64,000 nucleotides of DNA, taken from positions 1 through 64,000 of the forward strand of contig NZ_FNRI01000006.1 of the NCBI RefSeq assembly GCF_900107675.1, given 5' to 3'. Positions 35,903-46,600 of the stretch are shown one piece after another. This DNA is from Alistipes timonensis JC136 (GTDB lineage: Bacteria; Bacteroidota; Bacteroidia; Bacteroidales; Rikenellaceae). The notes beneath the pieces are model-generated. The model ran no database searches. It was not told the origin of the DNA and saw nothing but the letters and a program-made list of their open reading frames with translations. Numbering within the stretch: the stretch's first letter is position 1; the number at the start of each line of letters is the position of its first letter. Made by a program: the position numbers and the translations under genes.

Positions 35903-37810
35903 TTATTTCCAGGGGTTGACTTCTTCGCCGTTGCTCCATCCGGGGCCGCGGCCGTTGTCGTCGTCGGCTCCCGGTTCGGGTTCGGGAACGGGTTCTGCCG
36001 GCACTTTAAGCTCGACGGGCAGCCATTTGTCGTAGTTGCCGGCGGCCAGTCCCGTGAAGGTGTCGTCGCCGGCGGCGTCGTGCAGCACGGCGTTGAAAAG
36101 TATGCGGTCGGCGGCCGCGTTGATCCGGTCGCGCGGGATGGCGAGTTCGACCACGTAGCCCCGGTCGTTGTCCGTCTCGTCGAAGGTGCCGAGCACGGTC
36201 GCGGCGCATGTCACCGCCGTATTGTCGCATACGAGCGTGCCCTTGGCCGCATCGGGGGTGATTTTCAGGATCAGCGGGTCTCCGGTGGCGTTTCCGCTCT
36301 GAATCATCAGGTCGATGCCGTCCGCCGCGGCGAGCCCGTTGTCGAGCCGCTCCACGAGGCAATAGAGGTTGTCGTCGTCGTAAGCGAAGCGGAAAACGGC
36401 CTGGGCCTGCGAGACGCTGCCGATGAACAGGGCGTCCTGCACCTCTTTCCAATGGGCGCTGCTACCGGTGAGGGCGGGGGTGAACTGCGTGGCGTTGATG
36501 CGGTGGTTCAGGACGAATTTCGCCAGCTGGATGCGGGCGCTGGCGGTTTCCTTATCGTCGATCGTCTGCGTGAATGCATCCGGGAAGACTGCGGCGAGCG
36601 TGTGGTCGTCGACCGGTTCGATCGAACCCCATGAACCCCTGCCGGGGAATCCCGGCATCGGATCGCTGAACGACCATGCCTTCGCATCCCCGATTCGCAT
36701 GTTGAATACGCCGCTGATGTTGCATGAAAGAACGGTCTCTCCGGAGCGGAACTGCCGGAGATAGGGCGCTGCCTGATTCAGGAAGATGTTGTTCTGCCGC
36801 TCGGCGGGGCCGTCTTCGTCGCCTGCCGGGGGACCTGCCGCCCAGTTGTCGTTCGAATAGGCCAGTCCCAGGTGGTATTTGTCCTCGGAGGTTCCCGTGC
36901 GCCCGAACCGCGATTCGAACGCCACGGCGATCCGCTCCGAGCCGTTGAGTTGGATGGCTACGGGCATCTGGTCGGTGAAAATCACCGTTCCCGATCCGTC
37001 TGTGGCTGTTCCGGCCTTTTGGCGGATGATCTTGCCGACGGTGGTCCAGGTCGCTCCGCGGTCCGTCGAACGGAGCAGCGACGTGCCCGAATTGCCCGTC
37101 GTGGTGTTCGCATCCGTGAAATAGACGTGTACCTCTCCGGTCGAAAGCTGGAGGGCCGACGGCTCCCAGGTGGTGCCGCGGTAGATGATCTGAGTTTCGC
37201 TCCAGGTCTTTCCGTTATCGGACGAACGGCGCATCATGATGCCGTTGTTCAGCGGGTTGAGCCTGTATCCCTTGTTGAGCCGGAACGAGGCGAAGGCAAG
37301 AATGTCTCCGTTGTCGAGCACTATGGCATCGGCCGAAGTGAAAAGCACGCGGTCGTCGACATTGCTTTCGTACTGCTTCATGTCCGTCTTGGCGAAGAGC
37401 TGTTCGTCGGCGTTCTGCCATGTGATGAAATTCCTGCTGCGGGCGTAATAGACATCGTGGGCCGACGGTCCCTGCTGGTAGATAAGCAGAAAGGTGTTGT
37501 CTTTGAGCTTCTTGATGCGGGGGTAGCGGGCGTTCACGGCCGAAAGCAGGGGCTTTTCCAGCTTTATGAAGGAGCGGAAATCCATTTCGAGCGAACTGCC
37601 CTGCCACTCCGAGGCGTGCGAATTGAGGTATCCCTGCGTCGCGTTCAGGTCGTGGATCGAAGTGATCTCCGTATCGACGGGCGCGGGGTCGCTGCCGCCC
37701 GTACCCGGTTTGGGATTGGGGTTTTCGTCAGCCGACGGCTTGGAGCAGGCGGCCGTCGAGAGGGCCAGCGCCAGCAGCAGGAGGCTGGATATGTTGTGTC
37801 GAAGATTCAT
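35903..37810 (-). CDS. BNR-propeller lipoprotein with C-terminal CBM9-like domain
   Basis: A 635-residue lipoprotein (LSTAAC, Cys22), followed by a Pro/Gly-rich linker. The propeller has Asp-boxes SSDNGKTW and STDRGATW and a YPRIKKL motif. The CBM9-like region follows from about residue 440 (DALFIGSVSQAQAVFR). It shares FTDQMP, VLSCNIS and GSIEPVD-type segments with 28891-30573. A third region of ~25 residues at the C-terminus is Pro/Glu/Asp-rich. The lipid anchor suggests the outer membrane, in contrast to the soluble paralogue. It could be a sialidase-like or arabinanase-like exo-enzyme, or a non-catalytic binder. Confidence 0.75.
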   Translation of the reverse strand: MNLRHNISSLLLLALALSTAACSKPSADENPNPKPGTGGSDPAPVDTEITSIHDLNATQGYLNSHASEWQGSSLEMDFRSFIKLEKPLLSAVNARYPRIKKLKDNTFLLIYQQGPSAHDVYYARSRNFITWQNADEQLFAKTDMKQYESNVDDRVLFTSADAIVLDNGDILAFASFRLNKGYRLNPLNNGIMMRRSSDNGKTWSETQIIYRGTTWEPSALQLSTGEVHVYFTDANTTTGNSGTSLLRSTDRGATWTTVGKIIRQKAGTATDGSGTVIFTDQMPVAIQLNGSERIAVAFESRFGRTGTSEDKYHLGLAYSNDNWAAGPPAGDEDGPAERQNNIFLNQAAPYLRQFRSGETVLSCNISGVFNMRIGDAKAWSFSDPMPGFPGRGSWGSIEPVDDHTLAAVFPDAFTQTIDDKETASARIQLAKFVLNHRINATQFTPALTGSSAHWKEVQDALFIGSVSQAQAVFRFAYDDDNLYCLVERLDNGLAAADGIDLMIQSGNATGDPLILKITPDAAKGTLVCDNTAVTCAATVLGTFDETDNDRGYVVELAIPRDRINAAADRILFNAVLHDAAGDDTFTGLAAGNYDKWLPVELKVPAEPVPEPEPGADDDNGRGPGWSNGEEVNPWK

Positions 37811-37828
37811 ATTCGGTGGAATTAGCGG

Positions 37829-38923
37829 TTAATTCATGTTTTTGTCTTGCGTCATGGAACGGATGAAGTCTACCTCCCGCTGGCTGTACGGGGTGCCGTC
37901 GAGGCGGAAGATGTCGTGGAACCAGATCTCGGGTTCGGGATCGCCGGCCTTGCTCGACCATTGGAGATGGAAGTTGCACTTCCCGGCGGTGAGTCCCCAG
38001 CTGATGGCTCCGACCCGCTCGCGTTTGAGTATGGGCATGATCTCCTCGAAGGTCGAGCGCGGACGCCCCATGTACTCCTGGCAGACCATGGGCCGCCCGA
38101 ACTGCTTCATCAGGGAGATGAAGGTCTCCATCTCCTCGGGTCCGTAGTAGCAGTGGAACGTCATGATGTCGCAGTTCTCCCCGAGGAACGAGACGATCGG
38201 GAAATTGCTGCGCGTGCCGTGTGCTCCGGGGCATATCCAGAGCGGCGACGAGAGCGGCTGCGAGGGGTTCGCTTCGCGCCCCCATTTAAAGACCTCGCGC
38301 AGCAGCGGCAGGCTTTGGGCGCCCTGTTTGAAGTTCTCCGGCTCGTTGTAGAGACACCAGAACAGGATGCGGTCGTCGTCGCGGAACGTCGTGAGGATGT
38401 CTTTGACGTAGCGTTCGAGGCGGGGCCACGAAGCCGGATCGTTGACCGACGGGGCTCCGGGGCTCTGTATCCACTGCGAGTTGTGGATGCCCTGGATCGA
38501 TTCGGGCTGTTTGCCCAGCTGCGGGTTTTCGAACCGGCCGCCGTTGGTGAAGAAAGTCACGATGGTCTTGATCCCGTGGCTGCGGCAGATTCCGAGGAAT
38601 GCGTCGATGCGCTGCTTGAATCCGGCGGGATCGGCCTCCCACACCATGTCGTGCAGGAAGATGCGGACCGTGTTGAATCCGAGTTCCTCGGCCTTGGACA
38701 TCTCGTAGTCGATGGTCTCCGGATCGAAACTCTCCGCCTGCCACATTTCGAACTGGTTGATGGCCGTGGCCGCGACGTAGTTGAAGCCTACGGGCCACTC
38801 CTGCTCCGCATACCAGGCGTTGGCGCGCTCCTGCGACCAGCGCTGCGCCGGGGCAGGGGTTTCCTTGCCGCAGGAGGCTGCGGTGAAGAGAGCGATCGTG
38901 AAATAGATAAGTGCCTTTTTCAT
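37829..38923 (-). CDS. GH5-like glycoside hydrolase lipoprotein (clan GH-A)
   Basis: A 364-residue lipoprotein (LFTAASC, Cys18). The TIM barrel has NTVRIFLHDMVWE on strand 2, WCLYNEPEN with acid/base Glu194, and MVCQEYMGRP with nucleophile Glu283. It resembles proteins usually annotated as cellulase-family or 1,4-beta-xylanase. It sits 13 bases after SusD in the position typical of a surface endo-enzyme, so it probably makes the first cut in the PUL 2 polymer. Linkage specificity is not deducible. The ATG at 38923 opens the signal peptide; an in-frame ATG at 39052 overlaps SusD and is rejected. Confidence 0.82.
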   Translation of the reverse strand: MKKALIYFTIALFTAASCGKETPAPAQRWSQERANAWYAEQEWPVGFNYVAATAINQFEMWQAESFDPETIDYEMSKAEELGFNTVRIFLHDMVWEADPAGFKQRIDAFLGICRSHGIKTIVTFFTNGGRFENPQLGKQPESIQGIHNSQWIQSPGAPSVNDPASWPRLERYVKDILTTFRDDDRILFWCLYNEPENFKQGAQSLPLLREVFKWGREANPSQPLSSPLWICPGAHGTRSNFPIVSFLGENCDIMTFHCYYGPEEMETFISLMKQFGRPMVCQEYMGRPRSTFEEIMPILKRERVGAISWGLTAGKCNFHLQWSSKAGDPEPEIWFHDIFRLDGTPYSQREVDFIRSMTQDKNMN

Positions 38924-38936
38924 AATGGTCTGTCTG

Positions 38937-40406
38937 TCAATATCCGGGGTTTTGATCCTTGGTCGGATCGAGTGATGTGTTGTAGTTGAATTCGTCGGCG
39001 GGTACGGGCCACCAGTAGGCTGCGGGGCCCACCTCCGATTCGGCCGCGACACGGCCCGCCCTGACGGCGTATTCGGCCAGTTTGCCGCAGCGTTTCAGGT
39101 CGCAGTAGCGTTTTCCTTCGAAGGCGGTTTCGTAGCCGCGTTCCTGAAGCAGCAGCTCCATGAACTTGTCCTGCGTGGCGTAGTCGGCCAGCCGGAAGTC
39201 CGAGCCCTGCGGACGGGTGGGTTTCAGACCGTAGGCGCGGCGGTGCACCTGGTTGAGCGCCTCCATGGCCGTTTCGTCGGGTTTGCCGTCGCGGCGGCAG
39301 ATCGCCTCGGCGTAGTAGAGCAGCGCGTCGGCGTAACGGTACACCGGAAAGTCGTTGGCGGCTCCCGTGCTGTTGTAGTCGCGGAATTTCAGGCAGATCA
39401 TGCCCGTTTTCGTCAGCGAATTGAGCGTGCCGTTGCCGGTCTGTATCCAGAGGTTGTACTGGTAACGCAGGTCGGCCTTGTCCCATCCTTTGACGAAGAG
39501 GTTTTTCTCGTAGTCGGTGTAGATGCCGACGTTTCCGCCGTCGCGCACCGGATTCGGGCGGCAAAGATACATTGACATGAAGTTGTTGCCGTCGTCCTGG
39601 TTGTATTTGAAATAGAAGATCTCCTCGCGCGTGGCGTTGGCCGTCGTGCCGTAGATTTTTTCGTAGTCGTCGGCCTTCGAGACCTCCACCAGCCCGTAGC
39701 GGTCCGAGTCGATCACCTCGCCGACGGCAGCTGCGGCCTCGCTCCAGCGTTCGAGGTAGAGCAGGGCTTCGGTCTCCAGCATCAGCGCCGCATAGCGCGC
39801 GGGACGTCCCGCCTGGGCGACGCTTTCGGGCAGCAGCCCGGCCGCATCGGCGGCTTCCCGGGCGACGAATTCCCAAATGTCGCGTTCGGGCGTGCGCGGC
39901 TTGTTGAAGTCGTGCATGTTGTGCTCGTCGAAGAAGGGCACGGCGCCGTAGTAACGGGCCAGATACGAGTAGCTGAAAGCCCGCAGGAAGCGTGCTTCGC
40001 CGCTCAGATGGTCGTATTCGAGCTGCGAGAGCTTCGCATCGCCGATCTGCGAGAGTATTTCGTTTGAGAAGCGGATCGCCCGGTAGAGAACGGCCCACGT
40101 GTCGTTCGTGAAGCTCACTCCGCCCGAGGTGAGGCCCGTGGCGTAGGAGGTGGCGTAGTTTCCCCGTCCGTAGCAGTAGTCGGCCAGGCTTTCGCTCAGC
40201 ACCGAGAGATAGCGCCCGAATCCCACCTGGCGGCGCAGCTGATAATAGATCGAATTGATGACGCTCTGCACCTCTGCCGCATTGGACATGAAGGTCGTGG
40301 CGTCTACCTTTTTGGGATGTTCTTCGAGGAACTCCCATTTTTCGCACGACGGAAGCGACGTTGCGATACCGGCGGCGGCCAGCAGTATGAATAGGATGTG
40401 TTTCAT
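38937..40406 (-). CDS. susD: SusD/RagB-family lipoprotein (PUL 2)
   Basis: A 489-residue surface lipoprotein (SLPSC, Cys21, followed by EKWEFLEE). It has typical SusD helices (GEARFLRAFSYSYLARYYGAVPFFDE) and the C-terminal LLLQERGYETAFEGKRYCDLKR motif. It is 20 bases downstream of its SusC partner and would form the lid of the transporter. Confidence 0.95.
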   Translation of the reverse strand: MKHILFILLAAAGIATSLPSCEKWEFLEEHPKKVDATTFMSNAAEVQSVINSIYYQLRRQVGFGRYLSVLSESLADYCYGRGNYATSYATGLTSGGVSFTNDTWAVLYRAIRFSNEILSQIGDAKLSQLEYDHLSGEARFLRAFSYSYLARYYGAVPFFDEHNMHDFNKPRTPERDIWEFVAREAADAAGLLPESVAQAGRPARYAALMLETEALLYLERWSEAAAAVGEVIDSDRYGLVEVSKADDYEKIYGTTANATREEIFYFKYNQDDGNNFMSMYLCRPNPVRDGGNVGIYTDYEKNLFVKGWDKADLRYQYNLWIQTGNGTLNSLTKTGMICLKFRDYNSTGAANDFPVYRYADALLYYAEAICRRDGKPDETAMEALNQVHRRAYGLKPTRPQGSDFRLADYATQDKFMELLLQERGYETAFEGKRYCDLKRCGKLAEYAVRAGRVAAESEVGPAAYWWPVPADEFNYNTSLDPTKDQNPGY

Positions 40407-40426
40407 GGTTTGCGAAGGTTAGGTCG

Positions 40427-43400
40427 TTAGAAAACAAGCCGGCATCCCAGGGTGAAGGTCCGGGCTCCGGGATAGCAGCTGGCGTCGATGCCCTGAGCGA
40501 GCGACGTGCTGCCTCCCTTGGCGTTCACGTCGGGGTCCCAGAAGGGGTAGGACGTGATCGTCCAGAGATTCTGCGCGCTGACATAGACGCGGGCCTTGCT
40601 GATGACGCGGCTCTTGCTGCACGGGATGTTGTAGCTCAGTTCGAGGTTTTTCAGACGCATGTAGCTGCCGTCGTAGACGAAGCGGTCCGACATCTTCAGC
40701 GCGATGTCCTGACGGAGATTGGGATATTTGGCATGGGGCTTTTCGGGCGTCCAGTGGTTGTAGAGCACTTCGCGCAGGGTGTTGGCGTTCGAACTGTAAT
40801 CGTAGGCGGCCGAGGCCATGCTGAGCGAGTAGATGTCGTTGCCGATCGAGCCCTGGAAGAATGCGCTCAGCGTGAATCCCTTGTAGCTGACCGCCGTGTT
40901 GAAGTTGAGCAGGCAGTCGGGGTTCGGGTTGCCGATGATCGTCTTGTCGGCCGGGGTGATGCCGTCCACGCCGTCGAGGTCCTTGTAGACGAGCTGTCCG
41001 TTGTCGTCGTATCCCTCCTCGACGTAGCCGTAGAAGACGTACATCGGTTCGCCGATGCGCATCAGGTTGAGCTGGTCGCTGATGATGGTGTTGCTCACCG
41101 TGCTTCCGAAGATGTCCTTGTCGTCGGAGAGCGAAAGCACCTTCGACCGGTTGACCGAGAGGTTGACGCCGAAGTCCCACTTCACGGCCTTGTCGATGAT
41201 GCGCGTGTCGAGCTGCAATTCGACGCCCGCATTCCGGATCGCCCCGACGTTGCGCAGGGCGGTGGTGTAGCCGCTCGACCGGGGCATCTCGACGTCGTTG
41301 AGCAGGTTGGTCGTCTTCTTGTGATAGTAATCGGCCGTCAGGCGGATGCGGTTGTTCAGCAGCGCCAGGTCGAGACCCACGTTCCACTGCCCCGTGGTCT
41401 CCCAGCGCAGGTCGCCGAGGTAGGTGTTCTTGGGGGCGTAGCCTACGGTGGTGGTCTTGTCGAACACGATATTGACCGATTCGAGCGTGTTCTGCGTCGA
41501 ATAGGGCGAGATGGCGGTGCTGCCGGTCACGCCGTAACCGACGCGCAGCTTGAGGTCCGACAGCCAGTCGGCCTGCCGGAGGAACTGCTCCTGCGAAATG
41601 CGCCAGGCGACGGCTGCCGAGGGGAAATAGCCCCACTTGTTGCCCTTGCTGTAACGCGACGAACCGTCAGCCCGGAAGTTCACGGTGAGCAAGTAGCGGT
41701 TGTCGAAGTTGTAGTTGATGCGCCCCAGGAACGAGAGCATCCGCCAGTCGGAGTAACCCGATGTGGGCAGGCCCTTGACATCGGCGGCGTCGAGGTCGTA
41801 GGATTCCACCACGTCGCTCAGGAATCCCGATGCGGTTCCCGTGCCGACGGACTTGGAGACGCTCTGTTCGTAGGTGATGCCGCCCATGACGTTGAGGTGG
41901 TGCCGGCCGAAGCCCTTGTCATAGGTGATGATGTTGTTGCTGGTGATGTCGACCACCTCGTCGAAGCTGATCGACGCCGCACCGTCGTAGTTCGGATAGG
42001 CGAGCGAGCGGGTATGGTCGCTCCGCGCCTGGCTGTTCTGCACGTTGGCGGCGACCTGGATCGAAAGCCCGTCGACCGGTTTTACGGTCAGGGCGGCGTT
42101 GGCCAGCAGCCGGTTCGCATACCGCCGGTTTTTCACCTCGTGCAGATAGGCCACGGGATTCATGCCGGCGGTGGGCTGCGTCTGGAAGTCGTTCCACGAG
42201 CCGTCGTCGTAGTGCGGCGTGGCCAGCGGCGAGGCCGTGAGGGCCGAGTTGATCACCGTCGTGCCGCGGCTGCCGCCCTGCGAGTTCATCTGGTCGTGGT
42301 TCGACCGGCTGAAGATGATGTTCGCCGAAGCGGTGACGTATTTCGAGATGTTGTATTCGAGATTCGTGCGGATCGAGATGCGCTCGTATCCGCCCTTCTT
42401 GACGATGCCGTCCTGATCGAAGTAGCTCAGGCCGAGCGACCCCTTGAAGGTCGGGCCGCCGCCCGTGATGTCCACGGCGTGGTTGGTGATCACGGCCGAC
42501 CGGAAGATTTCGTCCTGCCAGTTGGTGTTCCACACGTTGGCGGCGATCTGTTCGGGCGTGAAGACCGCCGGCTGGTCGTTGACACGGGCCTTCTCGTTCA
42601 GATAGGTCATGTATTCGTCGCCGCTGAGCACGTCCATCTGCTTGTAGAGGGTCTGGATGCCGACGCTGCCGTCGTAGCTCACCCGGATCTTGCCCTCCTT
42701 GGCGCCCTTCGTCGTGACGATCACTACGCCGTTGGCTCCCCGTGAACCGTAGATGGCCGTCGCCGAGGCGTCTTTGAGAATCTCCACCGACTCGATGTCC
42801 GACGTGTTGATCATGTTGATGTTGCCGGGAAATCCGTTGATGATCCACAGGGGTTCGTTGTCGCCCTTGATCGAGTTGGCGCCGCGGATGCGGACCTGGA
42901 TGGCCGCTCCGGGCTGTCCGTTGAGCTGGTTGATCTGCACGCCCGAGACACGTCCCTGGAGCGCCTGCGCCACCGAGACGTTGGCGAATTCGTTGATCAG
43001 GTCGCCCTTGACCTGGGCCACGGCTCCCGAGAGGTCGCGTTTGCGCTGTACGCCGTAACCGACTACGACCAGTTCGTCCATCACGAGACTGCCCTGCGAG
43101 AGCCTGATGTCGAATGCCGAGCGGCCGTTGACCGGCTCCTCGCGGTTGTCCATGCCGAGGTAGGTCACCAGCAGCGTGGCGTTGCGCGGGATGTTGCGGA
43201 AGCGGACGAAGCCTTTGGCGTCGGAGATTTCGCCCGTATTCGAGCCTTTCACGACGACGGCGGCGCCGGATACGGGATTTCCGTCGTCGTCCAGGATGCG
43301 GACCGTACAGGAGTGGTCCGCGTTTTTTTGCGATTGCGCACACAGGCTTTGACAGCAGAACAGCGTGAGGCAGGCGACGATGAGCCATCGGGCTCCCGTT

Positions 43401-43432
43401 CCTGCTGCACGGAATAGTTTGAGATTTTTCAT
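40427..43432 (-). CDS. susC: SusC-type TonB-dependent glycan transporter (PUL 2)
   Basis: A 1001-residue outer membrane transporter with signal peptide (ending CQSLCAQS). A carboxypeptidase-regulatory-like domain contains CTVRILDDDGNPVSGAAV. A TonB-box region (MDELVVVGYGVQ) precedes the plug (VEILKDASATAIYGSRGANG), and the barrel ends in GCRLVF. It is the first gene of an eight-gene operon running to 27465. The start at 43432 is chosen because it begins the signal peptide; the ORF is open to 43504. A TAnnTTTG element lies about 70 bases upstream. Confidence 0.95.
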   Translation of the reverse strand: MKNLKLFRAAGTGARWLIVACLTLFCCQSLCAQSQKNADHSCTVRILDDDGNPVSGAAVVVKGSNTGEISDAKGFVRFRNIPRNATLLVTYLGMDNREEPVNGRSAFDIRLSQGSLVMDELVVVGYGVQRKRDLSGAVAQVKGDLINEFANVSVAQALQGRVSGVQINQLNGQPGAAIQVRIRGANSIKGDNEPLWIINGFPGNINMINTSDIESVEILKDASATAIYGSRGANGVVIVTTKGAKEGKIRVSYDGSVGIQTLYKQMDVLSGDEYMTYLNEKARVNDQPAVFTPEQIAANVWNTNWQDEIFRSAVITNHAVDITGGGPTFKGSLGLSYFDQDGIVKKGGYERISIRTNLEYNISKYVTASANIIFSRSNHDQMNSQGGSRGTTVINSALTASPLATPHYDDGSWNDFQTQPTAGMNPVAYLHEVKNRRYANRLLANAALTVKPVDGLSIQVAANVQNSQARSDHTRSLAYPNYDGAASISFDEVVDITSNNIITYDKGFGRHHLNVMGGITYEQSVSKSVGTGTASGFLSDVVESYDLDAADVKGLPTSGYSDWRMLSFLGRINYNFDNRYLLTVNFRADGSSRYSKGNKWGYFPSAAVAWRISQEQFLRQADWLSDLKLRVGYGVTGSTAISPYSTQNTLESVNIVFDKTTTVGYAPKNTYLGDLRWETTGQWNVGLDLALLNNRIRLTADYYHKKTTNLLNDVEMPRSSGYTTALRNVGAIRNAGVELQLDTRIIDKAVKWDFGVNLSVNRSKVLSLSDDKDIFGSTVSNTIISDQLNLMRIGEPMYVFYGYVEEGYDDNGQLVYKDLDGVDGITPADKTIIGNPNPDCLLNFNTAVSYKGFTLSAFFQGSIGNDIYSLSMASAAYDYSSNANTLREVLYNHWTPEKPHAKYPNLRQDIALKMSDRFVYDGSYMRLKNLELSYNIPCSKSRVISKARVYVSAQNLWTITSYPFWDPDVNAKGGSTSLAQGIDASCYPGARTFTLGCRLVF

Positions 43433-43501
43433 AAGGGTTGATTTTAGGTTGATCCGAATTCCGTCCGGCCGGCTGCATGGCAGCGTTGAGGTCCTCATCG
43501 G

Positions 43502-43509
43502 CAAATGTA
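43502..43509 (-). promoter_or_regulatory. -7 promoter element of the PUL 2 operon
   Basis: TACATTTG on the minus strand fits TAnnTTTG, in the 178-base gap between the HTCS stop and SusC. It implies a ~60-base leader. It lets the operon be driven separately from the HTCS gene. No clear -33 TTG is seen, as often at activator-dependent promoters. Confidence 0.55.
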
Positions 43510-43610
43510 GGAGCTTTTGTTTTACGACGGAACAGGGTGGACCGGGAATGGAAAAATCGTCGCATCGGTTGGAAAAATCCTCTTATCGGCTATTTTCCGA
43601 CGGCCCGGGA

Positions 43611-46600
43611 CTATTGTTTCTGATACTCGGCGGGCGATACGCCGAACTGCTCCTTGAAACATTTGGCGAAATAGGAGGGGGAATTGAATCCTACGGAGAA
43701 GCAGACTTCGCTGATCCGGCACTTGTTCTGGGCGAGCAGCTGGGCCGCTATCGAGAGCCGCTTGGACCTCAGATAGTCGTTCGGGGTGGTGTCGAGCAGC
43801 GCCCGGACCTTGCGGATCAGCGTCGAGCGGCTCAGAAAGAGCGCCTCTTCGATCTGTTTGCTGGAAAAGGCCGGTTCGTTGAGGTGCTGCATGATCAGTT
43901 CGTCGATCCGGCGCAGGAATTCCTCGTCGGCGCTGTGCAGCCCGAACTGTTTGGGATCGAGCGGCTCCTGCGTGTTCTGGTAGCTTTTTTTCAGCCGGGC
44001 GCGCTTGTCCAGAATGGCCCGGATGCAGGCTTCGAGATAGTCGAGCCCGAAAGGCTTTTCAATATAGGTGCTGGCTCCGGCTTCCATGCAGGCGATCTTC
44101 GTCGCCGTGTCCGAGATGGCCGATGTTACGATGACGGGGATGTGCGAGAGATCGAAATCCGAGCTGATCGTGCGGCAGAGTTCGATGCCGTTCGTGCCGG
44201 GCAGGGCGATGTCCGTGACGACGATGTCCACCTCCTGTTCCTGCAATACGGCGACGGCCTTTTCGGCCGCGTGTACGGCGATGACCCGATAGTCGGCGGC
44301 GAGCTTGTGTTTGAGATAGGCCGTGAGTTCCCGGTTGTCCTCCACGAGCAGCAGCAGCGGCAGCGACCGGTCCTGCGGCGCCGGCGGCTCTTGTCCGGCA
44401 GCCGTTTCGGGAAGGGGCGCCGCGGCCGGAAGCGTCAGTACGAACGTGGTGCGGAGGGTGTCGTCGGCGAGTTCGAGCGTCCCGGCGTGCATTTCGGCGA
44501 GCGAACGGGCGAGGGAGAGTCCGATGCCGAAGCTCCGGGACCCGGGGGACTTGTCGTACTGCACGAAAGGTTTGAATATTTCGGAGCGCTGTTCGGGCGA
44601 GATCGGCTCCCCGTCGTTGGTGATGGAGACCGCCGCCGTCCCGCCGTGCGACCGGACGTTTACCTCGATGTAGGATTCCGCATATTTCAGGGCGTTGTGC
44701 AGCAGGTTGTTGAGAATCTTGTTCATGGCCGATTCGTCCGCGTCGATGCGGATATTGTCCCTTTCCGCCGTGAACGAGAGCCGCAGGTTGCGTGCTTTGG
44801 CGGTCTCCTGGAACGTCGAGCAGAGGAATCCGGTGCGCTCCACGATGTTCATGGGCTTGCAGTCGAGCTTGTAGCCGCGCTTCTCGACCCGCACGAAGTC
44901 GAGAAGCTCCCGGACCAGCTGGTCGAGATAGTGCGTGCCGTTGCAGATCGCCTGCAGGTTGTCGCGGTCGGCCGGACTGAGGTGCCCGGATGCCTGTATC
45001 TGCTGTAAAGGCGTGTGAATCACCGTCAGCGGGGTTTTGATCTCGTGTACGATATTCGAGAAGAACGTGAGTTTTTGCTGGAAGAGCTCCGCCTCTTTCT
45101 GTTTCTTGTAGTTTTCGTGCTTGCGCTTCTCCCGGGCGATGGCCCGCTTGTAGTAGACCTTGAACGCTGCGATGAGCACGCCTGCGAACAGCAGGAGATA
45201 GAGCCCGATGGCGGCCGTGCTCTTGTAGAAGCGCTGCTCCACCACGATCGACAGCGGTTCGTGGCTGATGGGCTGTGCGGTCCCCGGCGCCAGGCTGCGG
45301 ACTTCGAGCGAATAGGTTCCGGCCGGCACGTTGTAATAGAATATCGTATTGTCGGCGACCGTGCGGCGCCATTGTGTGTCGTAGCCCACGAGCCGGCACT
45401 CTACGGTGTTGAGCTGCGGCAGCGTCGAGTTGAGGACGGCGAATCCGAATCCGAACGAATTCTGCCGCGGGGAGAGGTGGATGGACCGGGTGCGGTCCAC
45501 GTTGCGGACGAGGGGCGAACACCTGTCGTCGGAGGGGACGACCAGTTCGTTGCCGATGCGGAATTCGGTGACGGCCAGCCGGGGATCTCCGCTTTCGCGG
45601 TCGAATTTCTCGGGGTTGAAGCGGATGAAACCGCTGCGGGAGCCGAAATAGAGGTCGCCGTCCGCGGAGCGGAGTCCGCAGTTCTTGAAATCGTTGTTCA
45701 GCAGTCCGTCGAAGATCGTAAAACGCCGGATGGCCTTGGTTTGCGGATTGAAGGCGAAGAGTCCCTTGTCCGAACTCACCCATACGGTCCCGGCGTGATC
45801 TTCGAGCACCTGGAAGAAGATGTTCGTGGGCAGCAGGTCGCAGCTGCGGGTGTCGTAGCTCTCGAAGCGTCCGGTGGCGGTGTCGAGGCACCCGAACCCT
45901 CCGTTGAAACTCGTGGTCCAGATGCGTCCTCCGGAGCCGGCGAATACCGAGAAGAGCATGTTGAGCGGACCCGGGTCGTCCTCCGTCCCGATGTGGTTGG
46001 CCGTGATTTCACCCTGCGTCAGGTCGTAGCATATCAGCCCGTTGGCATAGGTCGAGACCCAGAGTCTCTGCTGTTCGTCTTCATCCATGCCGGTGACGAA
46101 AACGCCCTCGAATCCGTCGATCGGGTCGAACGCCTCTTTTTGACGGTCGTAATGCAGCAACCCTACGGTCGTCCCCACGAACAGCTCGCCTTTTGCCGTC
46201 CGGTAGATGGCGAATACGCGCTGGTCCAGCATGCTCGCCGAACAGCCGAGCGTTTCGTATTCACGCACGGCCCGGGTCCGAACGTCGAGTCGGTAAAGTC
46301 CCTTGTCGGTTCCCAGCCACAGCGCTCCCGGTTCGCAGCAGATCGAGAACTGCGTGTTGGGGAGTTGGCCGTGCACGATGCGCTTCAACGTGCGGCGTTC
46401 CGTGTCGTAAAGGAGCAGCCCTTCGTTTTCGGTTGCAATCCAGATGCGCCCCGCGTCGTCGGCCGCGAAGCCCCGCACGAGGCAGTCTTCCAGCGAATGC
46501 CCGTCGACGGCGTAATACTTTTCGAACTGCTGCTGGAAAGCGCCGCAATAGTTCACTCCTCCGACGTTCGTTCCGATCCAGATGCCGTCCGAGGCGTCGA

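Noticed and set aside
38924..39052. Upstream extension of the GH5-like gene
   Set aside because: It overlaps SusD's 3' end and would bury the lipoprotein signal; the ATG at 38923 is the natural start.
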